The notes: generated by a model from the letters alone, not told the origin. Positions 16,700 to 25,669 are shown, counted from the first letter of the stretch. The stretch: DNA of 64,000 bases from Alphaproteobacteria bacterium (GCA_018820205.1 JAHJOK010000036.1:1-64000); one strand, 5' to 3'. Made by a program: numbers and translations.

Positions 16700-17533
16700 C
16701 TATCGGCAAGCGGCGGCGCGCGCCAGCAGGGCCTTCGCCCGGTCCAGATGAAGGCGTTCGGCCATGGCCCCGTTGACGCGGATGGCCCCCTGCCCTGCGG
16801 CGTCCGGCGCGGCGAAGGCGTCGACGACGGCCTGGGCGGCGGAAATCTCGGCCGGGGTGGGCGAGAAGGCGGCGTGGGCGGCGTCGATCTGGTTCGGATG
16901 GATCAGGCTTTTTCCATCGAAGCCGAAGAGACGGCCCTGGGCGCATTCGGCGGCGAAGCCCTCAGGGTCGTCCAGCCGGTTGAAGACGCCGTCGATGGCC
17001 AGAAGGTCGTGCGCGCGAGCGGCGGCGACCGTGGCCGCCATCCAGACCTTCAGCGGTTCGCGGTCAGGCGAGGGCCCGGTTCCCAGCGATGAGGACAGGT
17101 CGTTGACGCCCAGCATCAGGGCCTTCAGCGGGCCGCCGGCGGCGGATATCGCGCGGAGATTCAGCACGCTGGCCGGGGTCTCGATCATGGCGATCAGGCC
17201 GGCGTCGGCGGGCATGCGGGCCTCATAGGCGTCGACGGCGCCGGGGTCGTCGACCTTTGGCGCGACGATCCATGCCAGGGGCAGGTCGGCGAGCGCTTCC
17301 AGATCGGCCTCGCCCCATTCCGTGCCCAGGGCGTTGACGCGGACGGCGACCGGGGCGGTGAAGCCGCCGGCCTGGATGGCTTCGACGGCGGCGTTGCGGG
17401 CGGCGGCCTTAGCGTCGGGGGCGACGGCGTCCTCCAGATCGAGAACCACCAGATCGCAGGCCAGCCCCCTCGCCTTTTCGACCGCACGCGGATTGGAGGC
17501 GGGCAAGAACAGCAGGCTGCGCAGCAGGTCCAT
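16700..17533 (-). CDS. HpcH/HpaI family CoA-ester lyase (CitE-like)
   Basis: A 277-residue TIM-barrel enzyme of the citrate lyase beta/malyl-CoA lyase group: RSLLFLPASNPRAVEKA at the N-terminus, DLEDAV with the Mg-binding Asp near 40, the catalytic Arg in APVAVRVNALG, and LIAMIETPASVLNLR and FGFDGKSLIHPNQ later. It probably cleaves or forms a 3-hydroxyacyl-CoA such as malyl-, methylmalyl- or citramalyl-CoA; specificity cannot be read. It starts two bases after the SDR stop, so the two form an operon. Confidence 0.85.
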   Translation of the reverse strand: MDLLRSLLFLPASNPRAVEKARGLACDLVVLDLEDAVAPDAKAAARNAAVEAIQAGGFTAPVAVRVNALGTEWGEADLEALADLPLAWIVAPKVDDPGAVDAYEARMPADAGLIAMIETPASVLNLRAISAAGGPLKALMLGVNDLSSSLGTGPSPDREPLKVWMAATVAAARAHDLLAIDGVFNRLDDPEGFAAECAQGRLFGFDGKSLIHPNQIDAAHAAFSPTPAEISAAQAVVDAFAAPDAAGQGAIRVNGAMAERLHLDRAKALLARAAACR

Positions 17534-17535
17534 GC

Positions 17536-18213
17536 TCAGACCCGGCCGGTGACGGGCACCAGGGCGCCGGTCACCGCGCGGGCGGCGGGCGAGGCCAGGA
17601 ACAGGATGACCTGGGCCAGATCGTCGGGCGCGACCCATCTGGCGGGGTCGGCGTCGGGCATGTCCTTGCGGTTCTGGGGCGTGTCGATGATCGAGGGCAG
17701 GACGGCGTTGACGGTCACGAACGTGTCCTTCAGCTCCTGGGCCAGGGCCTCGGTCAGGCGGTGGACGGCGGCTTTGGAGGCGCCGTAGGGCCCCATGCCG
17801 GCGTCGGCCTTTTGCGCACCGGCGGCGCCGACGTTGACGATCCGGCCCTCGGCGGACGCCTTCAGATGCGGCAGGGCGGCGCGGGACGTGTTGAGCGCCG
17901 TCGTCAGGTTCAGGGCGAACATCCGGTCCCAGGCGGGTTTGGCGTCGTCCACCGTCTGCCAGACGAAACCGCCCGCGATATTGGCGATGGCGTCGATGGC
18001 GCCGAACTGTCCGGCGACCTTGTCGATCGCGGCCTGGGCGGCGGCGGGGTCGGTCAGGTCGACGCCCGAAACCTCCAGCGCGCCGTCGGGGGCCGATTCG
18101 CCGGCAGCGTGGTCGATGATGGCGACGTTCAGGCCCTGAGCCAGGGCGGCCCTGACGACGGACTGGCCCAGGATGCCGTGGCCGCCGGTGACGACGAGGG
18201 TGCGGTTGGTCAT
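17536..18213 (-). CDS. short-chain dehydrogenase/reductase
   Basis: A 225-residue classical SDR: the glycine motif TGGHGILG at 9-16, the NIAGG motif near 78, and the YGASK active-site Tyr/Lys near 143-147 with the preceding catalytic Ser position replaced in NVGAAGAQ. That replacement is notable because the usual Ser lies there. It is cotranscribed with the CoA-ester lyase gene, so both may act on one acyl substrate. Substrate unknown. Confidence 0.82.
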   Translation of the reverse strand: MTNRTLVVTGGHGILGQSVVRAALAQGLNVAIIDHAAGESAPDGALEVSGVDLTDPAAAQAAIDKVAGQFGAIDAIANIAGGFVWQTVDDAKPAWDRMFALNLTTALNTSRAALPHLKASAEGRIVNVGAAGAQKADAGMGPYGASKAAVHRLTEALAQELKDTFVTVNAVLPSIIDTPQNRKDMPDADPARWVAPDDLAQVILFLASPAARAVTGALVPVTGRV

Positions 18214-18444
18214 GGATGGTCTCCCGTTGGCGATGACTTAGCGCGCTCCCTGCCACGATGGGAGGGCTGCTTCAGCCCTTCCCCCGTTCTTCACGGGGGA
18301 AGTGTCGCGTCGTCAAGCGGAGCGAGACGCGTGACGATGGGGGGAGTTTTGTGCGTCCCTCCCGACGGGAAGGTTCCCCCATCGGTCCTGTTCGGCTGCG
18401 CCGAAGACGGACCGCTTTCCCCCGCAAGCGGGGGAAGGGCTGGC
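18214..18444. repeat. intergenic region with palindromic repeats
   Basis: No gene. It contains several G/C-run palindromes, including TTCCCCCGTTC..ACGGGGGAA around 18280-18302 and TTTCCCCCGCAAGCGGGGGAA around 18415-18435, and copies of GAAGGTTCCCCC-type sequence. This is typical of the repetitive extragenic elements elsewhere in the window. It may also terminate the flanking leftward genes. Confidence 0.5.
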
Positions 18445-19338
18445 TTAGAGCGGCCACAACCGGGCGGCGCCGCGGACGCCCGAGGCGTCGCCCCAGACGG
18501 CGGGGGCGATGCGGCCGGCCCAGGCGTCGGAAAAGGCGTGGCGTTCGACCACGGCGGGCAGGCGGTCGTAGAGTTCGGACACGTTGGACATGCCGCCGCC
18601 CAGCACGATCACGTCGGGGTCGACCAGATTGGTCACCGTGGCGATGGCGCGGCCCAGACGGTCGACGTAGCGGTCCAGGCTGGCCGATGCGGCGGCGTCC
18701 CCTGCCCGCGCGGCGGCGACGATGGCGGCGGCGTCCAGGGTCTGGCCGGTGACGGCGGCATGGTCGCGCTGGAAGCCGGAACCGGAGACCCAGGTTTCCA
18801 GACAGCCGTGCAGGCCGCACCAGCATTCGGGACCGGGCGCCTCGGCCGCCGTGGCCCAGGGCAGGCTGATGTGGCCGATCTCGGCCGCGACTCCGCCGGC
18901 GCCCTCGACCAGGGCGTCGTTGACGACCAGCCCCCCGCCGCAGCCGGTGCCGATGATGATGGCGAAGGCGACGCGGGCGCCGGTGGCCGCCCCGTCGGTG
19001 GCTTCCGACAGGGCCAGGCAGTTGGCGTCGTTGGCGAGCCGGAACGGACGCGCCAGCCGCGCCTCCAGATCCTGGCGAAAGGGCCGGCCGTTGAGCCAGG
19101 TGGAGTTGGCGTTCCGCATCAGTCCGGTGCGGGGCGAGGCCGACCCCGGCGTGCCCATGCCGACCGAGCCGGTGCGGCCGGTCTCGGTCTCGATGAAAGC
19201 GATCAGGTCGCCGACGGCGGCGATTGCGGCGTCATAGGCGCCGGGATTGGGGATGCGGCGTCGGGCCAGAACCTCGCCCGTCTCATCCAGGCCCACGGCC
19301 TCGATCTTGGTGCCGCCGAAGTCGATTCCGATACGCAT
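18445..19338 (-). CDS. ROK family sugar kinase (fructokinase/glucokinase-like)
   Basis: A 297-residue ROK kinase. It has the N-terminal ATP-binding DFGGTKIE (6-13), the sugar-binding LANDANCLALSE segment near 120, and the ROK zinc site GHISLPW followed by CWCGLHGCLE near 170-190. A C-terminal VLGGGMSN phosphate loop follows. It phosphorylates a hexose at the cytoplasmic face; the closest functional label is fructokinase or N-acetylhexosamine kinase, which sequence cannot separate. Confidence 0.85.
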   Translation of the reverse strand: MRIGIDFGGTKIEAVGLDETGEVLARRRIPNPGAYDAAIAAVGDLIAFIETETGRTGSVGMGTPGSASPRTGLMRNANSTWLNGRPFRQDLEARLARPFRLANDANCLALSEATDGAATGARVAFAIIIGTGCGGGLVVNDALVEGAGGVAAEIGHISLPWATAAEAPGPECWCGLHGCLETWVSGSGFQRDHAAVTGQTLDAAAIVAAARAGDAAASASLDRYVDRLGRAIATVTNLVDPDVIVLGGGMSNVSELYDRLPAVVERHAFSDAWAGRIAPAVWGDASGVRGAARLWPL

Positions 19339-19383
19339 GGGGTCGTTTAGCAGAACCCCCCGCCGTTGCGGGAGAGGGAAGCG

Positions 19384-19875
19384 TCAGCCGAACACCTTGC
19401 CCAGCAACCGCTCCAGAGCATCGGCATCCACGCCGTCGAACGCGGACCTGCGCGTGGCGTCGACGTCGAACACGGCGATCAGGGCGCCGGACGCGTCGAA
19501 CACCGGGACCACGATCTCGCTTTCGGTGCGGCCGTCGCAGGCGATGTGGCCGGGAAAGGCGTGGACGTCGTCGACGATCTGGGTCTGGCCCGTTTCGGCG
19601 GCCGCGCCGCACACGCCGCGTCCGAAGGCGATGCGCAGACAGCCCAGCGTGCCCTGATAGGGGCCGACCACCAGTTCGCGGTCCTTGCCGGGATCGACGA
19701 CGTAGAATCCGGTCCAGAAAAAGTCCTCGAAAGCGTCCGACAGCATGGAGGAGACCGTCGCCATCCGGGCGACGATGTTCGGCTCTCCGTCCAGAACCGC
19801 GAGGATTTCGGCCTCGACCTCCAGATAGCGGGCGGCCTTGTCGACGGGGCGGTCGTCGCGGGCGACGTAGGACAT
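19384..19875 (-). CDS. msrC: free methionine-(R)-sulfoxide reductase (GAF domain)
   Basis: A 163-residue single GAF domain with the fRMsr signature: FFWTGFYVV, GPYQGTLGCL and GRGVCGAAA, then HIACDGRTESEIVVPV. The three redox Cys of the family are at 79, 89 and 113. The enzyme reduces free Met-(R)-sulfoxide using thioredoxin and protects against oxidative damage. It lies 45 bases upstream of the ROK gene on the same strand. Confidence 0.88.
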   Translation of the reverse strand: MSYVARDDRPVDKAARYLEVEAEILAVLDGEPNIVARMATVSSMLSDAFEDFFWTGFYVVDPGKDRELVVGPYQGTLGCLRIAFGRGVCGAAAETGQTQIVDDVHAFPGHIACDGRTESEIVVPVFDASGALIAVFDVDATRRSAFDGVDADALERLLGKVFG

Positions 19876-20136
19876 TCAGGCTCCGGCGGATCGAAAATCG
19901 GAAGGCGCGATATAGGAGCGACACTCCGGAATTGCGACGGGCGGCCGGAGCAGAAGACGTAGAACGCTGTTTTCTGTGGACGAATCCGCAGGGCGTCTGA
20001 TTTCCGCCCTCTTGCGGCAACGCTTTGTCGCAAACCAGCGTTAACCAAGCGCCGAAGTTCACTGGACCAAACCGTCGGTTTGGGAAATGGTTAACGGTCA
20101 AGTTCGGCGAGGCCGGGTGGAAACGGGGTGAGTTGC
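19876..20136. promoter_or_regulatory. divergent intergenic region with CtrA-like half-sites
   Basis: A 261-bp gap between msrC and the Sel1-repeat gene. TTAACCAA lies at 20041-20048 and ATGGTTAA, the exact reverse complement of TTAACCAT, at 20087-20094. Both resemble half-sites of the cell-cycle regulator CtrA. A GAATC site near 19980 fits the GANTC target of the CcrM methylase. These are short motifs, so chance matches are possible. Confidence 0.35.
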
Positions 20137-21615
20137 ATGCGCGATCGCGACGCCAGAGATGACGACCGTTCGCGCAGCGCCCGCCTGCGCGGCCCCATCA
20201 TGGCGGTGGCCGCCATTCTCGTGCTCGCCGTGACCGCCGGGGCCGTCGCCAGCTGCAGCGACCAGAACATGGCCTTCTGGCGACGGGATACGGCCGCCGC
20301 GAACGCCTGCCCCCGACCGCAGTCGGTGACCGGATCGGAGTTCAACGCCCAGGAGGCGGGTCTGCGCCAGTTGCGGCGGGCGGCGTTCCGGGGCGATTTC
20401 TTCGCGCAGCTTGAACTGGGCTCGCGCTATGCCGCCCTGCGCGCCACCGACAAGAACATCGAGGACCCGATCGAGAGCGCGGTCTGGACCGGAATGGCGC
20501 TGGCCAATCATGAGGGCTATGCGCCGATCAACCGGGTGGATCGCGGCGGCCTGTTCGGCGGCGGCTGGCGGTCGGTCTCGCGCTATGACGACTGTCGCGC
20601 CTGGGAACGCCACGTCGCCTATGACCGGCTGGACGGGCAGCTGTCGCGGATGACGATGGAGGAACAGGGACAGGTCCGGGACCGGATCATCTATGTCCTG
20701 TCGACCCAGGACGCGGATGGATTCCGGGCGCTGGCGCGCCTGCATGACGCCCTGTACGGCCCGTTCGGCGAACCGCAGGACAACCCGCAGGCGCGCGAAG
20801 CCTGGGGCCGTCAGACCTCGGGACGGCCCGACCGCCGGCGCGGCCCCGGCGGCTATTATTCCGCCGTCAGCCTGTTCCCCCGCAATGACGTGGACGCCTA
20901 TCTCTACAACTACCTGGCGGTGCAGACGGGCGACGTGGGGGCCTATGTGCTGCTGAAGGATTTCGAGCGGTCGTCCCCCAGCCGGTCGCGGTCGGGGGCC
21001 TTCGTCGAGGCCAAGGCGCGCCAGTGGGTGCCGCCCTATGAATTCTATCCCAATGACGCCCCGGCCTCGGGCGTGCCCTTCTCGGACGAGAGCCGTCCGC
21101 GCGGCGACGCCTATGAATACGCCCTGGGCCGGATGACCGAACTGCCTTTCGTCCATGTCGGACGGGCGCTGAGATACCTGGGTGTGACCGAGACGGTCGC
21201 CAATGCGCCGAACGCCCTGTCGGCGCGTCAGGTGCAGACGCTGGAGGCCATGCTGGGCCACAACATGGAATCGCGCCTGTCCTATGTGGAGATGGTGCGC
21301 GCCATCCAGCTGGCGGCGATCAACGGGTCGTCGGAGGCGCAGCTGGTTCTGGCGGTGATGTATTCCGAAGGGATCGGGGTGCCGCCCGACTACGCCCGCG
21401 CCTTCCACTGGTATTCCCAGGCCGACAAGCAGGGATCGCCCGAGGCCAAATTCGCCATGTCGACCTATTTCGCCCTCGGCGTCGCCGGGGTGGCGGATCA
21501 GGACAAGGCGGAGGCCGTCGCCTTCCGTATCGATTCGGCGCTGGCGGGCTTTGGTCCGTCCGCATCCCGCCTGCAGGCCGTCCTGGCCCAGGTTTCCCGC
21601 TCGCAGCGCCGCTAA
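20137..21615 (+). CDS. Sel1-repeat protein with N-terminal membrane anchor
   Basis: A 492-residue protein. A charged N-terminus precedes one hydrophobic segment (about 20-40) ending VASC, possibly a lipobox. A long middle region follows with few recognisable motifs. Two Sel1/TPR-like repeats lie near the C-terminus (about 390-470; SEAQLVLAVMYSEGIGVPPD, SPEAKFAMSTYFALGV). Sel1 repeats usually mediate protein-protein contacts. ATG 20137 with GGGGTGAG upstream is preferred; GTG 20128 is possible. The beta-helix gene follows after 15 bases, so the two form an operon. Confidence 0.75.
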   Translation: MRDRDARDDDRSRSARLRGPIMAVAAILVLAVTAGAVASCSDQNMAFWRRDTAAANACPRPQSVTGSEFNAQEAGLRQLRRAAFRGDFFAQLELGSRYAALRATDKNIEDPIESAVWTGMALANHEGYAPINRVDRGGLFGGGWRSVSRYDDCRAWERHVAYDRLDGQLSRMTMEEQGQVRDRIIYVLSTQDADGFRALARLHDALYGPFGEPQDNPQAREAWGRQTSGRPDRRRGPGGYYSAVSLFPRNDVDAYLYNYLAVQTGDVGAYVLLKDFERSSPSRSRSGAFVEAKARQWVPPYEFYPNDAPASGVPFSDESRPRGDAYEYALGRMTELPFVHVGRALRYLGVTETVANAPNALSARQVQTLEAMLGHNMESRLSYVEMVRAIQLAAINGSSEAQLVLAVMYSEGIGVPPDYARAFHWYSQADKQGSPEAKFAMSTYFALGVAGVADQDKAEAVAFRIDSALAGFGPSASRLQAVLAQVSRSQRR

Positions 21616-21630
21616 GGAGGGGCTGATCCG

Positions 21631-23217
21631 ATGAAGACGCTGACCGTCGCCCTCTCCGCCCTGGCGATCGCCGCAGGAACGATTGTCGCCGCCCCGCGAG
21701 CCGAGGCCCAGACGGCGGCCCGGGTCGAGAGCCAGACCCGGCCGAACTTCGGCCTGCTGCTGGATCCGCCGGCGCGCCAGGGCCGCGTTCGCCAGCATCG
21801 GCGCTGGAACTATGGAACCCATCGGCGCGACTGGCGGCCGACCCCCCTGCCCCCCTATTCGCCCGGCGGCGGCGAGGAGATCGTGCTGGTCGACTGCGGC
21901 GGCAATCCGGGAACGGGGGCGGTCGAGAACGCGGTGCAGCGGGTGCGCCCCGGCGGCACGCTGATCCTGAGGGCGCGCGGCGGCGCCTGCGTCGGGTGGC
22001 TGAACGTCGACAAGCCCCTGACCATCATCGGCGAAGGCGGGTTCGACCCGCGCCGCTGGAACGAGAACCCGCCCATCACGCTGCAGGCGCCGGACGGCCT
22101 GCCGTGCATCACGGCGGCCCAGGGCGTGCGGGTGGAAATCCGCGATCTGGTCATCGCCTCGCCGCGCGCCGGCGACGCCGCCTGCATCGTCGGCTACGGC
22201 GCCCAGATCGTGATGAGCCGCGTCGGCATTCGCCACACCGGGGACGAGGCCGCCATCTATGCCGACGGCGGGCTGGTGGACATGCGCGACACGGTGATCG
22301 ACGCCCAGACGGTCTCGCCCGCCATCATCGCCGACGGCGCCACGCTGAACGCCTATGAGACCGTGGTGACCGGCGCCCAGTCGGGCATCGAGCTGACGCC
22401 GGGAGACGGCGAACCCTCGCGGCTGCAAGCGGTCAGCCTGATCGGCGTCGAAAGCCCGAACAGTTTCGGACCGCGCGCCATCGGCCTGTGGGTCCGGGCC
22501 CGCCGCGACTACGGCCGGGTCGAGGTCTCGTTCAGCCGGATTTGCGGATACTCGGAGGGCGTCGCCATCGACGGGGCGTCGGTTTCGATCACCGACACCA
22601 GGATCTGCAAGGCCGATAACGGCGTGGTGCTGTACAACGGCGAGGTGGCCGTCAGCGAAAGCCGGATCCGGGCCAACTCCGTCGGGGTTCTGGCCCTGGC
22701 CGGGCGAGCCGTGATCACCAACAACGTCTTCTCCCGCGTCAGGACGACCGTCGCCAGTGAAGGCCGGGCGTCGGTGGAAGAGACCGGCAGCCGGGTCTGG
22801 ACGCACAGCGAACTGTGCCGGCCCCAGCTGGATTGGCGTTATCGCGACCGCTACAGCCTGTCGTGGGGACCGAACGAGGGACGGTCGTATCGTTGCGATT
22901 CCTCGCCCTATCCGCAGCAGTGGTGGGCCGAGGAGGAAGGGTATCTGGGCGAGCCCTACTACAACGACGGCTACAACATCGACGGCTATTCCGCCTATGG
23001 CCGGGGCGACGGCTGGTACGACTGCGAAGGCCGTTACATCAACGACACCCGCTATCGCGGCAATGATCGGTGGTCGCAGGGCGGATGGGGGGGCAACCGG
23101 GCCTGCCGCCGCGCGCGCGGCTCGTTCTTCCCGATCTGGGCCCGGATTTCGGTCGAAGGCGGGATCGGGTCCAGGCCCCCGCCGGGCGGGCCGATCGTGC
23201 TCGGGCCGCGCTATTAG
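21631..23217 (+). CDS. secreted right-handed beta-helix repeat protein
   Basis: A 528-residue exported protein: signal peptide to about residue 26 (AEAQ), a short basic linker, then a parallel beta-helix (about 85-390) seen as repeated short strands (VEIRDLVIAS, VDMRDTVIDA, VSITDTRICK, VAVSESRIRA, AVITNNVFSR). The C-terminal 130 residues are Tyr/Gly/Arg/Asn-rich with regularly spaced Trp and Tyr. Beta-helices of this kind bind or cut polysaccharides, but no catalytic motif is obvious. A strong GGAGGGG ribosome site precedes ATG 21631. It is cotranscribed with the Sel1 protein. Confidence 0.75.
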   Translation: MKTLTVALSALAIAAGTIVAAPRAEAQTAARVESQTRPNFGLLLDPPARQGRVRQHRRWNYGTHRRDWRPTPLPPYSPGGGEEIVLVDCGGNPGTGAVENAVQRVRPGGTLILRARGGACVGWLNVDKPLTIIGEGGFDPRRWNENPPITLQAPDGLPCITAAQGVRVEIRDLVIASPRAGDAACIVGYGAQIVMSRVGIRHTGDEAAIYADGGLVDMRDTVIDAQTVSPAIIADGATLNAYETVVTGAQSGIELTPGDGEPSRLQAVSLIGVESPNSFGPRAIGLWVRARRDYGRVEVSFSRICGYSEGVAIDGASVSITDTRICKADNGVVLYNGEVAVSESRIRANSVGVLALAGRAVITNNVFSRVRTTVASEGRASVEETGSRVWTHSELCRPQLDWRYRDRYSLSWGPNEGRSYRCDSSPYPQQWWAEEEGYLGEPYYNDGYNIDGYSAYGRGDGWYDCEGRYINDTRYRGNDRWSQGGWGGNRACRRARGSFFPIWARISVEGGIGSRPPPGGPIVLGPRY

Positions 23218-23223
23218 GGCGAC

Positions 23224-23299
23224 TGGTAGGCGCGGAGGGACTCGAACCCCCAACCAGACCGTTATGAGCGGTCGGCTCTAACCATTGAGCTACGCGCCC
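23224..23299 (-). tRNA. tRNA with CAU anticodon, probably tRNA-Ile2
   Basis: A complete 76-nt cloverleaf on the minus strand including an encoded CCA. The acceptor is GGGCGCG/CGCGCCT. The anticodon stem is GACCG/CGGTC with loop CTCATAA, giving anticodon CAU. The T-arm is GGGGG-TTCGAGT-CCCTC. It is not initiator-like because there is no C1-A72 mismatch. The body (GCTCAATGGTTAGAGC) resembles isoleucine tRNA whose C34 is changed to lysidine, and alphaproteobacterial elongator Met tRNA as I recall it starts GGCGGAG. Met elongator cannot be fully excluded. Confidence 0.9.
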
Positions 23300-23497
23300 C
23301 CAGGTGGCGGCTGATCGGCCTAGCAGGGGTCGGAGCGAGGCGAAAGAGCGGCGAGCCTGTCGGCGAGTTCACGCAGGTGAACGAATCCTGTCGGCCGCAT
23401 CCTCCGTGAGGTTCAGCCGTTCAAGGCCAAGGTTCCGCCACGGCCCGCGCAGAGAAACGGGGTCGTCCCAGGTATCGTTCTCGATGAGGAGTTTTCC

Positions 23498-24274
23498 ATG
23501 AACCGCACGCCCCAGACTTTGATGTCGCGCGCCCTGATGCCGCGCGCCCTGATGATCGGCGCCGCCCTGGCCGCCTTCGGCGCGCCGGCCGCCTTCGCCC
23601 AGTCGGCCCCGACCGGGCCCATGCAGGTTCATGCGATGGCGCAGCAGCCGGCGCTGAACCTGTCGGCCTATGGCGAGGTCAAGGCGGCCCCCGACATGGC
23701 CACCATCACCTTCGGCGTCCAGACCGAGGCCCCCACGGCCCAGGCCGCGATGGCCGACAACGCCCGCCGCATGCAGGAGGTGTTCGCCGCCCTGAGCCGC
23801 GCCGGCATCGCCGACCGCGACATCCAGACCTCGGGCCTGAACCTGTCGGCCCAGTACGACTATCAGCAGGACCAGCCCCCTCGCCTGCGCGGCTATCAGG
23901 CGTCGAACCAGGTCACGGTGCAGATCATGGACCTGACCAAGGTCGGCGCGACCGCCGATGCGGTGGTCTCGGCCGGGGTCAACCAGATCAACGGCATCAG
24001 CTTCGGTCTGCGCGATCCCAAGGCCGCCGAGGATCAGGCGCGTCAGTTGGCCGTGCGCGCCCTGCAGGACAAGGCGCGTCTGTACGCCCAGGCCCTGGGC
24101 GTCGAACTGGGCGGCATCCGCTCGCTGAACGAGGGCGGCGGCTACCAGCCCCAGCCGCCGGTGCTGTACTCCGGCGCCCGGATGGCCATGGCCGACAGCG
24201 CCCAGACCCCGGTCGCGGCCGGCGAGCTGACCGTGCGCATCGACATCACCGGGACCTACGATCTGGCGCGGTAA
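23498..24274 (+). CDS. SIMPL domain (DUF541) periplasmic protein
   Basis: A 258-residue exported protein: signal peptide ending AAFAQ near residue 35, then a SIMPL domain (about 50-258) with the typical LNLSAYGEVKAAPDMATITFGV opening and GYQASNQVTVQIMDL segment. SIMPL proteins form periplasmic oligomers; some are linked to oxidative stress. The first 20 residues repeat the unit SRALM/PRALM with several in-frame Met. The first ATG (23498) has GAGGAG upstream and is chosen. Confidence 0.85.
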   Translation: MNRTPQTLMSRALMPRALMIGAALAAFGAPAAFAQSAPTGPMQVHAMAQQPALNLSAYGEVKAAPDMATITFGVQTEAPTAQAAMADNARRMQEVFAALSRAGIADRDIQTSGLNLSAQYDYQQDQPPRLRGYQASNQVTVQIMDLTKVGATADAVVSAGVNQINGISFGLRDPKAAEDQARQLAVRALQDKARLYAQALGVELGGIRSLNEGGGYQPQPPVLYSGARMAMADSAQTPVAAGELTVRIDITGTYDLAR

Positions 24275-24291
24275 GACCCGCGCCGGCGTTT

Positions 24292-24323
24292 CCTCCCCAT
24301 TCGCCAAGCGGCGAACGGGGAGG
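24292..24323. repeat. palindromic extragenic repeat (CCTCCCC...GGGGAGG)
   Basis: CCTCCCC-A-TTCGCC-AAGC-GGCGAA-C-GGGGAGG forms a long near-perfect hairpin between the SIMPL and pirin genes. The same type (CTCCCCATCGCCAAGCGGCG) occurs at about 28950-28975. There is no T-run, so it is a repeat rather than a clear terminator. Confidence 0.65.
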
Positions 24324-24423
24324 AGGCGTTATTCGTCACCATGTCTGTTGCAGTTGTGGCCCGAGCCCCTATGTTATCGTCCAAGCAAGCGCGGCGGGAC
24401 GTCCTGCGGCCGGAGATACGACG

Positions 24424-25137
24424 ATGATCGAGCGCAGACCGTTCGACAGTTTGGGCGGAGCCGACCACGGCTGGCTGAACGCCAAACACCATTTTTCCTT
24501 CGCCAACTACTACGACCCCGCGCGGATGAGTTGGGGCAATCTGAGGGTCTGGAACGACGACGAGATCGCCGCCGGTTCCGGGTTTCCGCCCCATCCGCAT
24601 TCGGACATGGAGATCATCACCTATGTCCGCGAAGGCGCGATCACCCATGAGGACAGCCTGGGCAACAAGGGCCGCACCGAGGCGGGCGACGTCCAGGTGA
24701 TGAGCGCCGGCACGGGCATCCGCCACGCCGAATACAACGCCGAACCGGTTCTGACCCGGATCTTCCAGATCTGGATCGAACCGACGAAACGGGGCGAGGC
24801 CCCGGCCTGGGGCGCCAAACCCTTTCCCAAGGGCGATCGGGCGGGCCAGTTCGTGGTTCTGGCGTCCGGGTTCGAGGGTGATGTCAGCGAAGCGGGAGGG
24901 GGCGCCCTGCCGATCCGCACCGACGCGCGGATCGTGGGCGCCACGCTGAAGGCGGGCGAGAGCGCCACCTATCCGCTGGGCGCCGCCCGTCGCGGATATC
25001 TGGTGCCGGCCATCGGCGAGGTCGAGGTCAACGGCGTTCGCCTGAACGCCCGCGACGGCGCGGCCATTTCCGACGAGGCGACGATCACGGTCACGGCCGT
25101 CAACGACGCCGAGATCGTCCTGGTCGACGCGGCCTGA
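24424..25137 (+). CDS. pirin family protein
   Basis: A 237-residue bicupin. The metal-binding motif HPHSDMEIITYVREGAITHEDS (His at about 58, 60 and 102 with Glu 104) and the SAGTGIRHAEYN segment are typical of pirin/YhhW. Bacterial members have quercetin 2,3-dioxygenase-like activity or regulatory roles. The C-terminal cupin is degenerate, as normal. A GGAG ribosome site precedes ATG 24424. It is followed by doxX on the same strand. Confidence 0.88.
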   Translation: MIERRPFDSLGGADHGWLNAKHHFSFANYYDPARMSWGNLRVWNDDEIAAGSGFPPHPHSDMEIITYVREGAITHEDSLGNKGRTEAGDVQVMSAGTGIRHAEYNAEPVLTRIFQIWIEPTKRGEAPAWGAKPFPKGDRAGQFVVLASGFEGDVSEAGGGALPIRTDARIVGATLKAGESATYPLGAARRGYLVPAIGEVEVNGVRLNARDGAAISDEATITVTAVNDAEIVLVDAA

Positions 25138-25228
25138 CCGCCCCTTGATCGGCGGCCCATCCGGCGTAACGTCGTTGGATGGGCCGCACCGCGTCAACGC
25201 AGACCCTCATCATCGGGAACGAAACATC

Positions 25229-25633
25229 ATGGCGTCCTTCAACACCGCATCGCTTTCACGCTGGCAGCCCGAGGCGCTGGCGATCCTGCGCATCGTCGCG
25301 GGCGTGACCTTCATGGCCCACGGGATCATAAAGCTGTTCGGCTTTCCCGACGGCGCCCAGCCCGGCCAGCAGGAGATCGCCAGCCTGATGGGCGTGGCCG
25401 GCATTCTGGAGACCTTCGGCGGCCTGCTGATCGTGCTGGGCCTGTTCACCCGGCCGACGGCGTTCGTCCTGTCGGGCATGATGGCGGTCGCCTACTGGAT
25501 GGCCCACGCGCCGAGTTCGCCCTATCCGGCCGTCAACGGCGGAGACGCGGCGATCCTGTTCTGTTTCGTGTTCCTGTATTTCGTGACGTCCGGGCCGGGG
25601 GCCTGGAGCGTGGACGAGATGCGGAAGGGGTAG
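25229..25633 (+). CDS. DoxX family membrane protein
   Basis: A 134-residue inner-membrane protein with four hydrophobic helices: ILRIVAGVTFMAHGIIKLFG, a second at about 55-75, a third after FTRPTAFVLSGM, and a fourth FVFLYFVTSGPGAWSVDE. This is the DoxX pattern. It is often found beside pirin genes and linked to redox or electrophile stress. Function here is inferred only from family and neighbour. Confidence 0.85.
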   Translation: MASFNTASLSRWQPEALAILRIVAGVTFMAHGIIKLFGFPDGAQPGQQEIASLMGVAGILETFGGLLIVLGLFTRPTAFVLSGMMAVAYWMAHAPSSPYPAVNGGDAAILFCFVFLYFVTSGPGAWSVDEMRKG

Positions 25634-25639
25634 GAGCGA

Positions 25640-25669
25640 AAGCCCTTCTCCCCTTGTGGGAGAGGGCTT
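25640..25669. repeat. palindromic repeat/possible bidirectional terminator
   Basis: AGCCCTTCTCCC-CTTGT-GGGAGAGGGCT lies between the convergent doxX and ppdK genes and forms a near-perfect 12-bp stem. A terminator role for both genes is possible, though no long T-run is present. Confidence 0.5.

Noticed and set aside
20098..23253. Very long open minus-strand frame opposite the Sel1 and beta-helix genes
   Set aside because: A by-product of high GC and codon bias; the plus-strand proteins have signal peptides, ribosome sites and domain structure.
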